Source of the DNA: Bacteroidaceae bacterium
GTDB lineage: Bacteria > Bacteroidota > Bacteroidia > Bacteroidales > Bacteroidaceae
DNA: 64,000 bases
NCBI GenBank assembly: GCA_902362595.1
Contig: CABIXF010000021.1
Span: 1-64,000 of the forward strand
Direction: 5' to 3'
A model generated the notes under the pieces. That model ran no database searches, was not told the origin of the DNA, and saw only the letters and a list, made by a program, of their open reading frames with translations. The translations under genes and the position numbers were made by a program. Position 1 is the stretch's first letter; every line of letters starts with the position of its first letter. Positions 10,099 to 19,808 of the stretch are shown piece by piece.

Positions 10099-11247
10099 TT
10101 ATTTCTTTGCAGACGTTACGGAATCGGATGCTTCTTCTATCATTTTCCGTACAAAATCTTTAGGCTGGTAATTCCGGTCGAAAAGCAACGGATAGTCCTT
10201 TCTTCCTCGAATCGGGAAATTATTTTTCCAGGAATCCTCATCGGTCACTCCCCATGCGGTCACCCGTTCCACAATGTCGGCATGCTTTTCAAAAAGCTGA
10301 AAGAACTCTTGCATTCTTTTATTCCATGCCTGATTGACAGAATCCGGCAAAGCATCCGGATAGGGATTCAAGGATTTCTTGAAAGCCACCGTATCCGAAA
10401 TATTGGCACTTCTGCGGGCCGTTGGCAAGGCACTCATGTCCCATTCTGTAATCATCACCTTCACACCGGCTGCCGCAAAGGCAAGCATGCTTTCCTCAAA
10501 CCGGCGGATGTCCGGATAATCCATTCCCATGTGTCCCTGCATACCCACCGCGTCGATACGCAAGCCCTTTTCTTTCAGCGAACGAACCAGTTTTACCACT
10601 CCCTCACGGCGTCCCGGCACATCCATGCCGTAATCATTGTAATATAATTCAGCATCCGGATCGGCTTCGTGCGCATACTGAAAAGCCAATGGAATGAACT
10701 CTTCTCCCAAAATCTCGTAGAACTTGCTCTTGCGGTAAGAACCGTCTTCCATAATGGCTTCGTTCACCACATCCCATCCTTTAATCTTGCCTTTGTAGCG
10801 TCCGACTACCGTCTGAATATGGGTTTTCATACGCTGTTTCAATACTTCAGGAGAAACATTCTTTCCTTTGTCATCCACACAAAACCACTCGGGAAGCTGT
10901 GAATGCCATATCAGGCAATGTCCTGTCACCGTCAGGCCGTTATCGAGTCCCAACTGAACCAAACGGTCGGCATCCTCAAAATGGAACTCTCCTTCCTTCG
11001 GTTGGATTTCCTCACTTTTCATACAGTTCTCTGCCACAATGGCATTGAAATGCCGTTTCACGATTTTCAGTGCGGAAGTGTCCATACCCGATGACTGTCG
11101 GACATTAAGTGCCACTCCCATCAGAAATTTATCCCCAACCACCTCTTTTAATGACTTTTCCGAAACGGTCATTTTGGAAACATTGCTTCCACATGCCATC
11201 AGAAAAAGGCTACATAATGCCATCGATACAATGTGTTTGTTCTTCAT
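10099..11247 (-). CDS. GH10 endo-1,4-beta-xylanase, lipoprotein
   Basis: This 382-aa xylanase has a lipoprotein signal with lipobox LMAC at Cys19, so it should be membrane-anchored. The single GH10 domain shows the acid/base Glu in WDVVNEAI (near residue 165), the nucleophile in ITEWDMS (near 268), and [15 protein letters not shown]. Unlike some Prevotella and Bacteroides xylanases it has no inserted CBM. It would cut the xylan backbone or large oligosaccharides. It lies 19 bp after the GPH symporter gene and before the cytoplasmic GH43 in the same operon. Confidence 0.93.
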   Translation of the reverse strand: MKNKHIVSMALCSLFLMACGSNVSKMTVSEKSLKEVVGDKFLMGVALNVRQSSGMDTSALKIVKRHFNAIVAENCMKSEEIQPKEGEFHFEDADRLVQLGLDNGLTVTGHCLIWHSQLPEWFCVDDKGKNVSPEVLKQRMKTHIQTVVGRYKGKIKGWDVVNEAIMEDGSYRKSKFYEILGEEFIPLAFQYAHEADPDAELYYNDYGMDVPGRREGVVKLVRSLKEKGLRIDAVGMQGHMGMDYPDIRRFEESMLAFAAAGVKVMITEWDMSALPTARRSANISDTVAFKKSLNPYPDALPDSVNQAWNKRMQEFFQLFEKHADIVERVTAWGVTDEDSWKNNFPIRGRKDYPLLFDRNYQPKDFVRKMIEEASDSVTSAKK

Positions 11248-11266
11248 TTTTCTGTTTATTTCCTAA

Positions 11267-12763
11267 TTAATAATCGTTTTTACTTCTGCGTTCGCTCAAT
11301 TCAGCCTGCATTTTCTCATTATATTCCTTGCTGATAGGATAGAAAAACAACGCTACCACTCCCACTAGGAAGAAAGCGGCAGGAATCAGGCTGGAAGACA
11401 AGATGATACCATGCACAGCCGTATCGCTCTGTACGGCACCCGAACCGGAAGCGTAGCCAAATCCGGACAACAAAAATCCCAATACGGCACCACCAATGCC
11501 TAATCCCGCTTTCAAGGCAAATACCACACCCGAAAAGACAAATCCCGTAGCACGACGATAATGGATATACTCAGAATGGTCGGCCACATCGGCAATCATC
11601 GCCCAAAGCAAAGGCACCGTAGGCGCATAGGCCAGACTCTTCAGGAAGTTCAGTACAAACATCATACCCACATTATCTTTAGCAGGGAAATAGAACAGGG
11701 CTGTAAAGACGGCTGTCAGTGAGAGGCACACAATAAACGTACGCTTCTTGCCGTATTTGTTCGCCAAAAACTCAGATAAGAAAATCACTCCGAAGAACTG
11801 TACCAGTGCCCCGACCATATTAAAGACACCAAATCCTACTTCGTATGCCTTATCCGGTGATGTCACAATCAATCCAAAGGCATTGAGCACATGATAGCCG
11901 ACCGAGTTCCCAGGTTCTGCTGCCACCAACCCAATATTATCCAGAAAAGCAAACAACGCGACCTTATCCACGTAGTTCTCAAAATAATAGTTCATGGCAC
12001 TTCCCCACATGGCCAGTGTGATGAAAACAAACAAGGTCAAAATAAACATGGCCCGCCAAGGCACACTACTCAACACGTCTTTAATATCCTGACGGGTATC
12101 ATTTTTTTGGTTAGCCGGTGGAGTAATACGTTCCCTTGCCGAGAAAAATACAATCAGAAGAAAAATAAAACCGACTGCCGCAAACAGGGAAATCGTGCAA
12201 AGCCACCCATGCGCTTTGTCTCCCCCATCCGAAAATTTGCTCACCAATGGCAAAGTAAGTCCCTGTACCACAAACTGGGCAATGGTAGAAAAGACAAAAC
12301 GTACGGAAGTGATACTGGTACGTTCCTTAATGTCCGACGACATCACTCCTCCCAAAGAGGAATAAGGCGTATTGTTAAAAGAGTACATTGTCATCAACAA
12401 TGTATAAGAGATGGTTGCATACACCGCTACCAGCCCTTTTTCCTCAATACCCGGATTATAGAAGGCCAACACATAAAATACCATGAACGGGAGAGCCGTC
12501 CACAATACCCAGGGACGGTATTTTCCCCACCGTGTCTGAGTGCGGTCGGACAAAATACCCACAGTAGGGTCTACAAAAGCATCGACAATACGTGCCACTA
12601 ACATCACGGTACCTGCAATTGCTCCTTCCAGACCAAACACGTCCGTATAGAATTTGGTCTGGTAAATCATCATCATCTGAAAGACGAGATTCGCAGAACA
12701 ATCGCCCAGTCCATAACCGACTTTCTCGGCCATGGACACTTTCTGACTTAGAATATTACTCAT
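11267..12763 (-). CDS. GPH-family (MFS) xylo-oligosaccharide/pentoside symporter
   Basis: This 498-aa inner-membrane protein has about 12 hydrophobic segments. It carries the N-terminal GPH signature AEKVGYGLGDCSANLVF and the loop motif DRTQTRWGKYRPWVL, characteristic of glycoside-pentoside-hexuronide:cation symporters (XynB/XynP group). It probably carries xylobiose or short xylo-oligosaccharides into the cytoplasm with Na+ or H+. The neighbours (intracellular GH43, GH10, GH67) support this. It starts 2 bp after the CE20-like gene ends, so the two are tightly co-transcribed. Confidence 0.88.
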   Translation of the reverse strand: MSNILSQKVSMAEKVGYGLGDCSANLVFQMMMIYQTKFYTDVFGLEGAIAGTVMLVARIVDAFVDPTVGILSDRTQTRWGKYRPWVLWTALPFMVFYVLAFYNPGIEEKGLVAVYATISYTLLMTMYSFNNTPYSSLGGVMSSDIKERTSITSVRFVFSTIAQFVVQGLTLPLVSKFSDGGDKAHGWLCTISLFAAVGFIFLLIVFFSARERITPPANQKNDTRQDIKDVLSSVPWRAMFILTLFVFITLAMWGSAMNYYFENYVDKVALFAFLDNIGLVAAEPGNSVGYHVLNAFGLIVTSPDKAYEVGFGVFNMVGALVQFFGVIFLSEFLANKYGKKRTFIVCLSLTAVFTALFYFPAKDNVGMMFVLNFLKSLAYAPTVPLLWAMIADVADHSEYIHYRRATGFVFSGVVFALKAGLGIGGAVLGFLLSGFGYASGSGAVQSDTAVHGIILSSSLIPAAFFLVGVVALFFYPISKEYNEKMQAELSERRSKNDY

Positions 12764-12765
12764 TT

Positions 12766-14397
12766 TTACTTATTTTGTTTTTCATTCTGTATTACTGCTT
12801 CCACCAAGCGAGTAGCCGGTGTTTTCTTATCCAGCGGATGAATATCATTCCATTCACCCGTATCGCTATTTTTAATCAAGGTTACATAAGGACTTTCCTG
12901 TGCCGCTTTTGCCTGCTGTTTCCTCAATTCTGCCCAAGCTGCGCGTCCAGGGTCATTCGGTGCCAGGAAATCGGCCAATTCCACCACATAGAAAGGTAAG
13001 TTTTCATTCTGAAAAAGGGTTCTCCAGTCTGCAATCATTGCCGTAAGCAAGGAGGAATATTCCCGCCAGCGACCCACATTCGACTCGCCCTGATACCATA
13101 CCACCCCTTTGAACACATAATGCTGCAAAGGATGTATCATACCGTTATACAAACCTGTCGGTATATAATGGAAAGCCGTAGAAGAAGGGGAAGGAGGCAT
13201 CACCGTTCCAATCTTATGTTTCCATGTACCTTCCAAGCTGACTTCCTGATTGCCACACAGCAATTTATACGGTTTTTCTTTTACAAAGGAAGGGCAAGAA
13301 CCGTAGCTGAACAAACGTACGGTCAGCTGGTTTTTTCCTTCTTTCAGGAACCTGGCCGGTACCTGATAAATCCGCGGCGGATACTGATAGGAAACAGACC
13401 CCACAAAATGTCCGTTCACATACACAGAATCAGCATCGACCATACAGCCTAACCGCAATACTACGTCTTTTCCTGCCCATCCATCGGGCACTACAAACTC
13501 TTTTCGGAACCAATGGGTCCCATTCAATGGACGACCGTTACGAAGTGCCCAATTATCTGAAAACATATCTACCCTTTCCCAATCCGTATCATTGTATGAC
13601 TCGGCATACCAAGGCATTTCACCATGCAGCCCGGCATCCGACCGATACAATTGCTTATTCCATGCCGACTGATGCAGCTGTTCGGTCTCCTTTATTTGAG
13701 CCACTAGTGCGGCATCTTCATATAAGGTTTTCTGGTTTACATACTCCGGAAAATCTTTCAACCCTTCCTCGCTAATCCATGCTTCGGCCGGTGTACCTCC
13801 CCAGCTGGAATTAATAATTCCGACCGGTACTCCTGTCTTTTCCTCCAGCAGTTTAGAAAAGAAATAACAAAGAGCAGAGAAGTTCTGGACGTATTCTTTC
13901 GTCATCGGCTGCCATTTGATTGTCCGTACATCCTCCAACGGACGTGAAAAATCATACGCATACGGAACCTTTACATACCGAACAGATGAATTTTCATACG
14001 ATGCAATCTCTTCGGCATACTTATCCATCACCCGGTTTACCGTCAATTCCATATTCGACTGTCCTGAACACAAGAACACATCCCCAATCAGAATGTCCTT
14101 TAATAAAATGTCATTGACAGTCATAGAATAAGGACCTCCTGCTTTCAAAGCAGGCAAAGCAATCATCCAATTTCCAGTTTCATCCGCTACGGCATGATAC
14201 CGTTTCTTCATGAAAGTCAAATTCACCTCTTCACCCGGACTGGCTGTACCCCAAATCTTCAAAGGAACGTTTCGTTGAAGCACCATTCCATCGGAAATCA
14301 ACGCAGGTAAAGTGACTTTGGCTGACAATCCAAAACTACAACAAGAAAGCAAAAGAAGAGTCCAAAATACCCTACTAAAATAAGCCTGTGTTTTCAT
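12766..14397 (-). CDS. SGNH acetylesterase (sialate O-acetylesterase fold, CE20-like)
   Basis: This 543-aa secreted protein (signal peptide to about residue 26) has a split SGNH domain. Block I is LCSGQSNMEL with the catalytic Ser, the middle block is WGGTPAEAWIS, then VWYQGESNVGRWREY, and DIHP supplies the C-terminal Asp/His. A jelly-roll insertion (about residues 275-400, GTHWFRKEFVVP) divides the two halves, as in enzymes annotated sialate 9-O-acetylesterase. In this operon the target is far more likely acetyl groups on xylan than sialic acid; recently described CE20 acetylxylan esterases share the layout. It is the first gene of the operon. Confidence 0.8.
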   Translation of the reverse strand: MKTQAYFSRVFWTLLLLSCCSFGLSAKVTLPALISDGMVLQRNVPLKIWGTASPGEEVNLTFMKKRYHAVADETGNWMIALPALKAGGPYSMTVNDILLKDILIGDVFLCSGQSNMELTVNRVMDKYAEEIASYENSSVRYVKVPYAYDFSRPLEDVRTIKWQPMTKEYVQNFSALCYFFSKLLEEKTGVPVGIINSSWGGTPAEAWISEEGLKDFPEYVNQKTLYEDAALVAQIKETEQLHQSAWNKQLYRSDAGLHGEMPWYAESYNDTDWERVDMFSDNWALRNGRPLNGTHWFRKEFVVPDGWAGKDVVLRLGCMVDADSVYVNGHFVGSVSYQYPPRIYQVPARFLKEGKNQLTVRLFSYGSCPSFVKEKPYKLLCGNQEVSLEGTWKHKIGTVMPPSPSSTAFHYIPTGLYNGMIHPLQHYVFKGVVWYQGESNVGRWREYSSLLTAMIADWRTLFQNENLPFYVVELADFLAPNDPGRAAWAELRKQQAKAAQESPYVTLIKNSDTGEWNDIHPLDKKTPATRLVEAVIQNEKQNK

Positions 14398-14435
14398 ACA
14401 TTATATCTTGTATTTTTCATCGATTCTTACCACTA

Positions 14436-14500
14436 CAAAAATAGTAAAAGGCCATGGAACAGGCTCTCACACAGGATACCAACCTCATATCTATTGTTAC
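14436..14500 (-). promoter_or_regulatory. HTCS-type promoter for the CE20-GPH-GH10-GH43-GH67 operon
   Basis: Reading the minus strand: half-site GTAACAATAG (14500-14491), second half-site GTATCCTGTG 21 bp later (14479-14470), then 26 bp, then a perfect -7 element TATTTTTG (14443-14436). The -7 element starts 57 bp after the first half-site, the same distance as at the three other xylan-locus promoters. No TTTG lies at -33, which fits activator dependence. The ATG is at 14397. Confidence 0.7.
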
Positions 14501-14662
14501 ACCATCCTTTCTGTTGTAACAAAAACTTACGGAAATGTTACATCACAAAAGGAAAATCCTCCCCAAAGGCTCTTATATAATTTTCCAGGTAACTTTTACA
14601 AGAACTCTCTTACACCCCTTAAAATCTATTTTCAAAAGCCTAAAAAATCCATGTTTTTTTCA

Positions 14663-14692
14663 TTGACTACTAAAGAAAAATAACTTACTTTG
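14663..14692 (+). promoter_or_regulatory. Promoter of the HTCS gene
   Basis: TTG (14663-14665), 19 bp, then TTACTTTG (14685-14692) approximate the Bacteroides consensus, 53 bp before the ATG at 14745. The intergenic stretch 14398-14744 otherwise holds the divergent operon promoter and an extra plus-strand pair of GTAAC/GTTAC sites 21 bp apart (14516 and 14537). I see no gene in it. Confidence 0.5.
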
Positions 14693-14744
14693 TATCTATT
14701 AAATAATATTTTGATTCAATTTAGTCCTACAAACCACGTCAATA

Positions 14745-17700
14745 ATGAGAAATAAAACATTCATTATAACCGTTATTTTCTGTCTATTGCCCCTCTTTTG
14801 TAAAGGGCAATTTTGCAAGTTATATACTACCCATGGAGAAATTTCCAGCAGTATGATCAACAATATATATCAGGATCAAAAAGGATATATATGGGTAACT
14901 ACAGAGGACGGGGTGAATAAATTTGATGGAGCAAAGTTTACTAGTTACAGGACTCACAAGAACGACTCCACGTCATTAATAGGAAACCATGTATACAAGG
15001 TATTTCAAGATTCCAAAGGTCATTTGTATATTCTTTCTACCAAAGGACTGCAAATCTACGACTACCGGTCGGATACATTCAAAACCATCAAGAAATCGAG
15101 TCCGTCTTATAACAATAAAAGTATCACAGAACTTCGTAACGGCAACATTCTGATTGGAACCAGCGGATACGGAATGAAGACTCTGTCAACAGACAGCAAA
15201 GAGAATTTTCTGATTCAGGACTGGAATCCTTCCCTGAGTGGATATACTATCAACGAAATCATGGAAGACAAAAACGGAAATATCTGGATTTGCACAGAAT
15301 ACCATGGCATCATCCGAATTGATAAAAACGGAAAGCGGTACGATTATTCGCTTGGCACACACAACGGCAACCAGTTTATCAACTGCTGCACAGAAGATTC
15401 ATACGGCAATGTATATGTAGGTACCACCGGACGTGGAGTATTCGTTTATCGAAAGGCTGACGATACGTTTCAGCAAATCTTTAAATCCGAGTTTCCCATC
15501 AAGGACCTGAAACAAAAAGAGCACTTCATGCTGATTGGCATTGACGGAGAAGGTATTGTTTCCTATAATATTTTGGAAAAAAAGATTGCGGATACAGATT
15601 TTTATATTGATAATGTCAACATCAAAAAAAGTAAAGTACATTCCCTTCTAATAGACAACAGTACCAATCTTTGGGTAGGTATTTATCAGAAAGGGGTAGC
15701 CTTTATTCCTTTACAAGCCAATATGTTTGGTTATATCGGAAGTTATTCCTCTCTTCGAAACTACATCGGGAATAACTGCATCACAGCCTTATGCGACTAT
15801 GATGACGGGAAACTCATTGTCGGAACTGATAACGATGGAATCTACCAGCTAAATAACCATTACAATTTTATCCGACATTTGACACCTGAAACAAACCCTG
15901 ACATACCCTCCACAGTGATGTGTCTGTTCAAAGATTCCCACAAGAATGTATGGATAGGCTCTTACCTGAGTGGACTTTCCTTCATGAACAACAAAGGAGA
16001 TAGATTTACCAAAGTATCTTTGAAAGACAAAAACGGAAACGAAATCAAACGTGTGTACTGCCTGGCTGAAGACGCTCATAAAAGATTATGGATTGGCACA
16101 ATGGGAATGGGACTCTATTTCACCGATTTACAAACGTCCATTCAGGAAAATATCAACGTGTACAATACCAAAGAATTGCAAGATGTCAACCAATGGATTG
16201 ATGCACTTTACTATGCCCAAAATGGAAGATTATACATCGGTACTTATGATGGCATTAAATGTATAGATACTCAAACTCTAAAAGTAGCAGGAAAAGAAAA
16301 AGCATTGCTCGGACTTGTTATCTATTCCATTGCAGAAGATCATGAACATCGTATCTGGGCCGGTACATCCGATGGTATTACGGTTATGGACAAGGATTTG
16401 AATGTCCTCGAACAATTCACTACCCAAAACGGATTGCCTAACAACTCCGTTTCATCCATCGTAGTGGATAAAAACAATGACATTTGGGTCAGTACCAATC
16501 AGGGCATTGCCAAATACAACCCGCAGAAAAACTCCTTCATTCCGTTTTATACTTCCGACGGCTTATACAACAACGAATTCTCCAGAAATGCGTTCTGCCA
16601 ATATCCCGACGGTAAAATCCTGTTTGGAGGAACCAACGGAATCATTTTCTTCAATCTAGATGACATCAAGATTCAGAAATTTCAAAGTAAAATCAGACTT
16701 ACAGGATTTTACTTACATGATAAAGCTGTAAACGAACTTACAAAATCCGGGAATTATCCTGTAATAGACAGTGACATATTCAATACAAAAGAAATTAACC
16801 TGGCACATTACGACAACTCTTTCTACATTGAATTCGCTACAGACAATTTCATCGTTCCTCAAAGTTATGTATACTCCATGAACAACGGAACATGGAATTC
16901 TTTGCCCAAAGGAACTTCCCGTGTATCATTCAGCAACCTTCCGGTAGGAAAGTATGAGTTTAAGATTAAAGCTATCAATGGCTCTGCAGAATCGGAAATA
17001 AAAACCATATTCATCCATATTCATCCAGCATGGTATAACTCGACTATAGCTTGGATTATCTATCTGGCCATCATTGGCAGCATAGCTGCCGTCTTCATAC
17101 ATCAGGCAAAAGAAAAATACAGGGTAAGGCAAGAAATGCTGAAACACAAGCATCTGGAAGAAATCAACGAAGCCAAACTGCAATTCTTCATCAACATCTC
17201 GCATGAGATTCGAACGCCGATGTCGTTGATAATAAGCCCGCTCCAGAAATTAATCTCTACCGACAACGATGCGGAAAGACAGAAGAGCTACTCCCTGATT
17301 GAACGTAATGCACAACGCATATTGAACCTCATCAATCAGTTGATGGACATCCGGAAAATAGACAAGAACCAAATGAAACTCAGTTTTACAGAAGTGGAAT
17401 TAATCGGTTTTGTCAACGACATCAAGGACACATTTGCCTATCAGGCTGCCAGCAAAGGAGCCCAACTGAACATTATCACCCAACTGGACCAACTGAAAGT
17501 ATGGCTGGACCCGAACAATTTTGACAAAGTGATTTTCAACTTGTTGTCCAATGCTCTCAAGCACATTCAAAATGACGGAAAAATTAATATCTACATTAAT
17601 TCCATTCACGACAGCAAAGAAAAAGCTCCATTGAACAACTATGCCGAAATCATTATTGAAGACAACGGTTCAGGCATCAAGGAAAGTGAAATGAAACGCA

Positions 17701-18839
17701 TCTTTGAACGCTTCTACCAAGTGAGCGACGACAGGTCACGCAGCAAAGGAACCGGAATCGGACTTCATTTGTCTATGTCACTCGTAAAAATGCATCATGG
17801 CACCATTACGGTCAAGAACAACGACAACCAACCAGGATGCAGTTTCACCATACACATCCCGCTAGGATGCAACCATCTCTCCCCAGAAGATATGGCCTCA
17901 AACTCCTCTGATACAACACCTCTATCTTCCACAGAAGATCATACGCTTCAGCACATTCCACTCCCTCCAGAAGAAAATGAAGGGGAGGAAAACAGTAAAA
18001 AGGCACCGAGAAAGAAACATTCTGTCCTCATTGTGGAAGATGAAGACGACATCCGGAATTACTTACTGACCGAATTAGGCAACCATTTCCGTGTATTAAG
18101 TTGCAGCAACGGAAAAGAAGCCATGGAAATCATCATGTCGCACATGCCGGATTTGGTGCTCAGCGACATCATGATGCCGGAAATAAACGGAATTACCTTG
18201 CTTAAAAAGCTGAAACAGAATATCAAGACTAATCATATTCCGGTCATTCTTCTGACAGCCAAGAACAGTGAAAAAGACTACATTGAAGGGCTTTCATTGG
18301 GAGCTGACGCCTACATTGCCAAGCCGTTTAATCTGGAAATTCTAATCACCACCATTGAAAACCTGATTCGAAACCGGGAAGTACTGCGTAACAACTTCAG
18401 TGGCAAACAGGAACAAGATGGACAGATTGAAGTTATTCAACCTCAGTCGGCAGATGAGAAACTGATGAAAAAAGTGATGAAAGCCATCAACAAGAATCTG
18501 AACAATCCGGACCTGAACGCAGAAATGATTGCGGCAGAAGTGGGTATAAGCCGAGTACATCTATACCGGAAACTTAAGGAAATCACGAACCAGTCCACAC
18601 GAGATTTCATCCGGAATATTCGACTAAAGCAGGCGGAGATTCTACTGAAATCAGAAAAGAATTACAGTATTTCTGAGATATCCCAACTAGTAGGATTTAA
18701 CAATACCACTTATTTCTCGAACGCATTCAAAGAATTATATGGTGTGTCTCCAAGCAAATACATGGAACATTGCAAAGAGAACAAAGATAAACTAGAAGAG
18801 GACACTCGGAACGAACAAGATAAAACAGAAAAACAATAA
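14745..18839 (+). CDS. Hybrid two-component system (HTCS) regulator of xylan utilisation
   Basis: This 1364-aa protein combines sensor, kinase and response regulator. A signal peptide (to about residue 22) is followed by a periplasmic double beta-propeller of Reg_prop repeats (about 30-690, e.g. GYIWVTTEDGVNKFDG), a Y_Y_Y domain (about 695-757), one membrane helix (about 766-788), a HisKA domain with the phospho-acceptor in NISHEIRTPMS (His820), HATPase (about 930-1045), a receiver with Asp1141 (VLSDIMMPEING), and an AraC-type DNA-binding domain (about 1240-1345). In this family an oligosaccharide binds the propeller. It is divergent from the CE20 operon and is probably the activator of the shared GTAAC-type operators. 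Xylan as inducer is inferred from context. Confidence 0.93.
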   Translation: MRNKTFIITVIFCLLPLFCKGQFCKLYTTHGEISSSMINNIYQDQKGYIWVTTEDGVNKFDGAKFTSYRTHKNDSTSLIGNHVYKVFQDSKGHLYILSTKGLQIYDYRSDTFKTIKKSSPSYNNKSITELRNGNILIGTSGYGMKTLSTDSKENFLIQDWNPSLSGYTINEIMEDKNGNIWICTEYHGIIRIDKNGKRYDYSLGTHNGNQFINCCTEDSYGNVYVGTTGRGVFVYRKADDTFQQIFKSEFPIKDLKQKEHFMLIGIDGEGIVSYNILEKKIADTDFYIDNVNIKKSKVHSLLIDNSTNLWVGIYQKGVAFIPLQANMFGYIGSYSSLRNYIGNNCITALCDYDDGKLIVGTDNDGIYQLNNHYNFIRHLTPETNPDIPSTVMCLFKDSHKNVWIGSYLSGLSFMNNKGDRFTKVSLKDKNGNEIKRVYCLAEDAHKRLWIGTMGMGLYFTDLQTSIQENINVYNTKELQDVNQWIDALYYAQNGRLYIGTYDGIKCIDTQTLKVAGKEKALLGLVIYSIAEDHEHRIWAGTSDGITVMDKDLNVLEQFTTQNGLPNNSVSSIVVDKNNDIWVSTNQGIAKYNPQKNSFIPFYTSDGLYNNEFSRNAFCQYPDGKILFGGTNGIIFFNLDDIKIQKFQSKIRLTGFYLHDKAVNELTKSGNYPVIDSDIFNTKEINLAHYDNSFYIEFATDNFIVPQSYVYSMNNGTWNSLPKGTSRVSFSNLPVGKYEFKIKAINGSAESEIKTIFIHIHPAWYNSTIAWIIYLAIIGSIAAVFIHQAKEKYRVRQEMLKHKHLEEINEAKLQFFINISHEIRTPMSLIISPLQKLISTDNDAERQKSYSLIERNAQRILNLINQLMDIRKIDKNQMKLSFTEVELIGFVNDIKDTFAYQAASKGAQLNIITQLDQLKVWLDPNNFDKVIFNLLSNALKHIQNDGKINIYINSIHDSKEKAPLNNYAEIIIEDNGSGIKESEMKRIFERFYQVSDDRSRSKGTGIGLHLSMSLVKMHHGTITVKNNDNQPGCSFTIHIPLGCNHLSPEDMASNSSDTTPLSSTEDHTLQHIPLPPEENEGEENSKKAPRKKHSVLIVEDEDDIRNYLLTELGNHFRVLSCSNGKEAMEIIMSHMPDLVLSDIMMPEINGITLLKKLKQNIKTNHIPVILLTAKNSEKDYIEGLSLGADAYIAKPFNLEILITTIENLIRNREVLRNNFSGKQEQDGQIEVIQPQSADEKLMKKVMKAINKNLNNPDLNAEMIAAEVGISRVHLYRKLKEITNQSTRDFIRNIRLKQAEILLKSEKNYSISEISQLVGFNNTTYFSNAFKELYGVSPSKYMEHCKENKDKLEEDTRNEQDKTEKQ

Positions 18840-18854
18840 AAAGACATCACTAAG

Positions 18855-18890
18855 AAAGTCTGGCCGCAACTTAACGACCAGACTTTTTAG
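18855..18890. terminator. Bidirectional terminator between HTCS and CE6 genes
   Basis: The stem AAAGTCTGG/CCAGACTTT encloses a 14-nt loop, with T-runs on the plus side (CTTTTTAG) and A-rich flanks usable on the minus strand. It sits between two converging stops (18839 and 18894). Confidence 0.8.
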
Positions 18891-18893
18891 TTT

Positions 18894-19760
18894 TTATTCT
18901 GTTTTCAGAATCTGAAGCATCGTAAGCGCATATCTTTTACCCAGCTCACGATATCCGGCCGCACTGAAATGCAGTCTGTCGGAAACCGCCTCACACCCTT
19001 CGGATGAAATGACATGCGCGGAAGGTATTGTTTCCGGCAATTTCTGAATCACCGGATTCATAGAGGCACAAGCTCCTCCCTGCCCTTCTGACACAAGTTC
19101 ACCCACCAACAGAGGCAATGAATTGGGTTTCAAATTAAGATCGGAAAGAATGCTGTCGTACACTTTCTTAACTTTCAACGGCCACTCCGAATCACCAGTA
19201 TTTGACTCTCCCTGATGAAACAGAATCCCTTTTATGACTCCACAGCGGGAAGCCTGTCTGGCCAATTCAATCAATCTGGCATAAGGATTTCCATCATACT
19301 CGGCCACCATGTTTTTCAGCCAGTTCGGAGAAGTCTCTACGTATGAAGTATAATCATCTTTATCAAACAATTCGATTTTACAACCTCCTACGGCCACATC
19401 AATCACTCCCACCTGTACATTGGCTGGAAGACTATCTACCATTGTGCGACCGAAATAATCTGCAGGAGTCAATCCGGTGCCACATCTTGCCAAAGGGGGA
19501 ACTGCCGTGTACCACTCCCCTTTCTTCCGTCCTAAATCCGGACAATCCACAGCTTGAAGCACTTTAAAACGAGGATTCACATCCACTGTATCGCATGCTT
19601 CTATTTTTGCATTTCCCTCCATATTCGACTGACCCAAACACAAATAAATATGAAAATTCTCATCCACCTTGCCTGCTTCTGTATGAACCTGTGCAAAAAC
19701 AGGTCCAAAAGTCAAAGCCATCAACGATGTCAGCGTCGCAATCATTTTCTTCATTTCCAT
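18894..19760 (-). CDS. CE6-type acetylxylan esterase (SGNH)
   Basis: This 288-aa secreted protein has a signal peptide to about Gln24. The SGNH/SASA domain shows the nucleophile block YLCLGQSNMEG, the glycine-containing block VAVGGCKIE, FHQGESNTGD, and the C-terminal catalytic pair in DRLHFSAAGYRELG. Length and motifs fit carbohydrate esterase family 6, which removes acetyl groups from xylan. An ATG at 19754 is an equally possible start. It is the last gene of the 13-gene operon, 48 bp after the frameshifted GH31. Confidence 0.87.
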   Translation of the reverse strand: MEMKKMIATLTSLMALTFGPVFAQVHTEAGKVDENFHIYLCLGQSNMEGNAKIEACDTVDVNPRFKVLQAVDCPDLGRKKGEWYTAVPPLARCGTGLTPADYFGRTMVDSLPANVQVGVIDVAVGGCKIELFDKDDYTSYVETSPNWLKNMVAEYDGNPYARLIELARQASRCGVIKGILFHQGESNTGDSEWPLKVKKVYDSILSDLNLKPNSLPLLVGELVSEGQGGACASMNPVIQKLPETIPSAHVISSEGCEAVSDRLHFSAAGYRELGKRYALTMLQILKTE

Positions 19761-19808
19761 TATTCACAAATTTAGATTCCACTTTTCATTTTCCTTTTTT
19801 ACACTCTA

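Noticed and set aside
12766..14397. Sialic acid metabolism gene
   Set aside because: The fold is shared with sialate O-acetylesterases, but every neighbour acts on xylan and no sialic acid gene is present.
14408..14683. 91-aa plus-strand frame between the CE20-like gene and the HTCS gene
   Set aside because: It covers the divergent promoter and the operator half-sites and has no recognisable domain.
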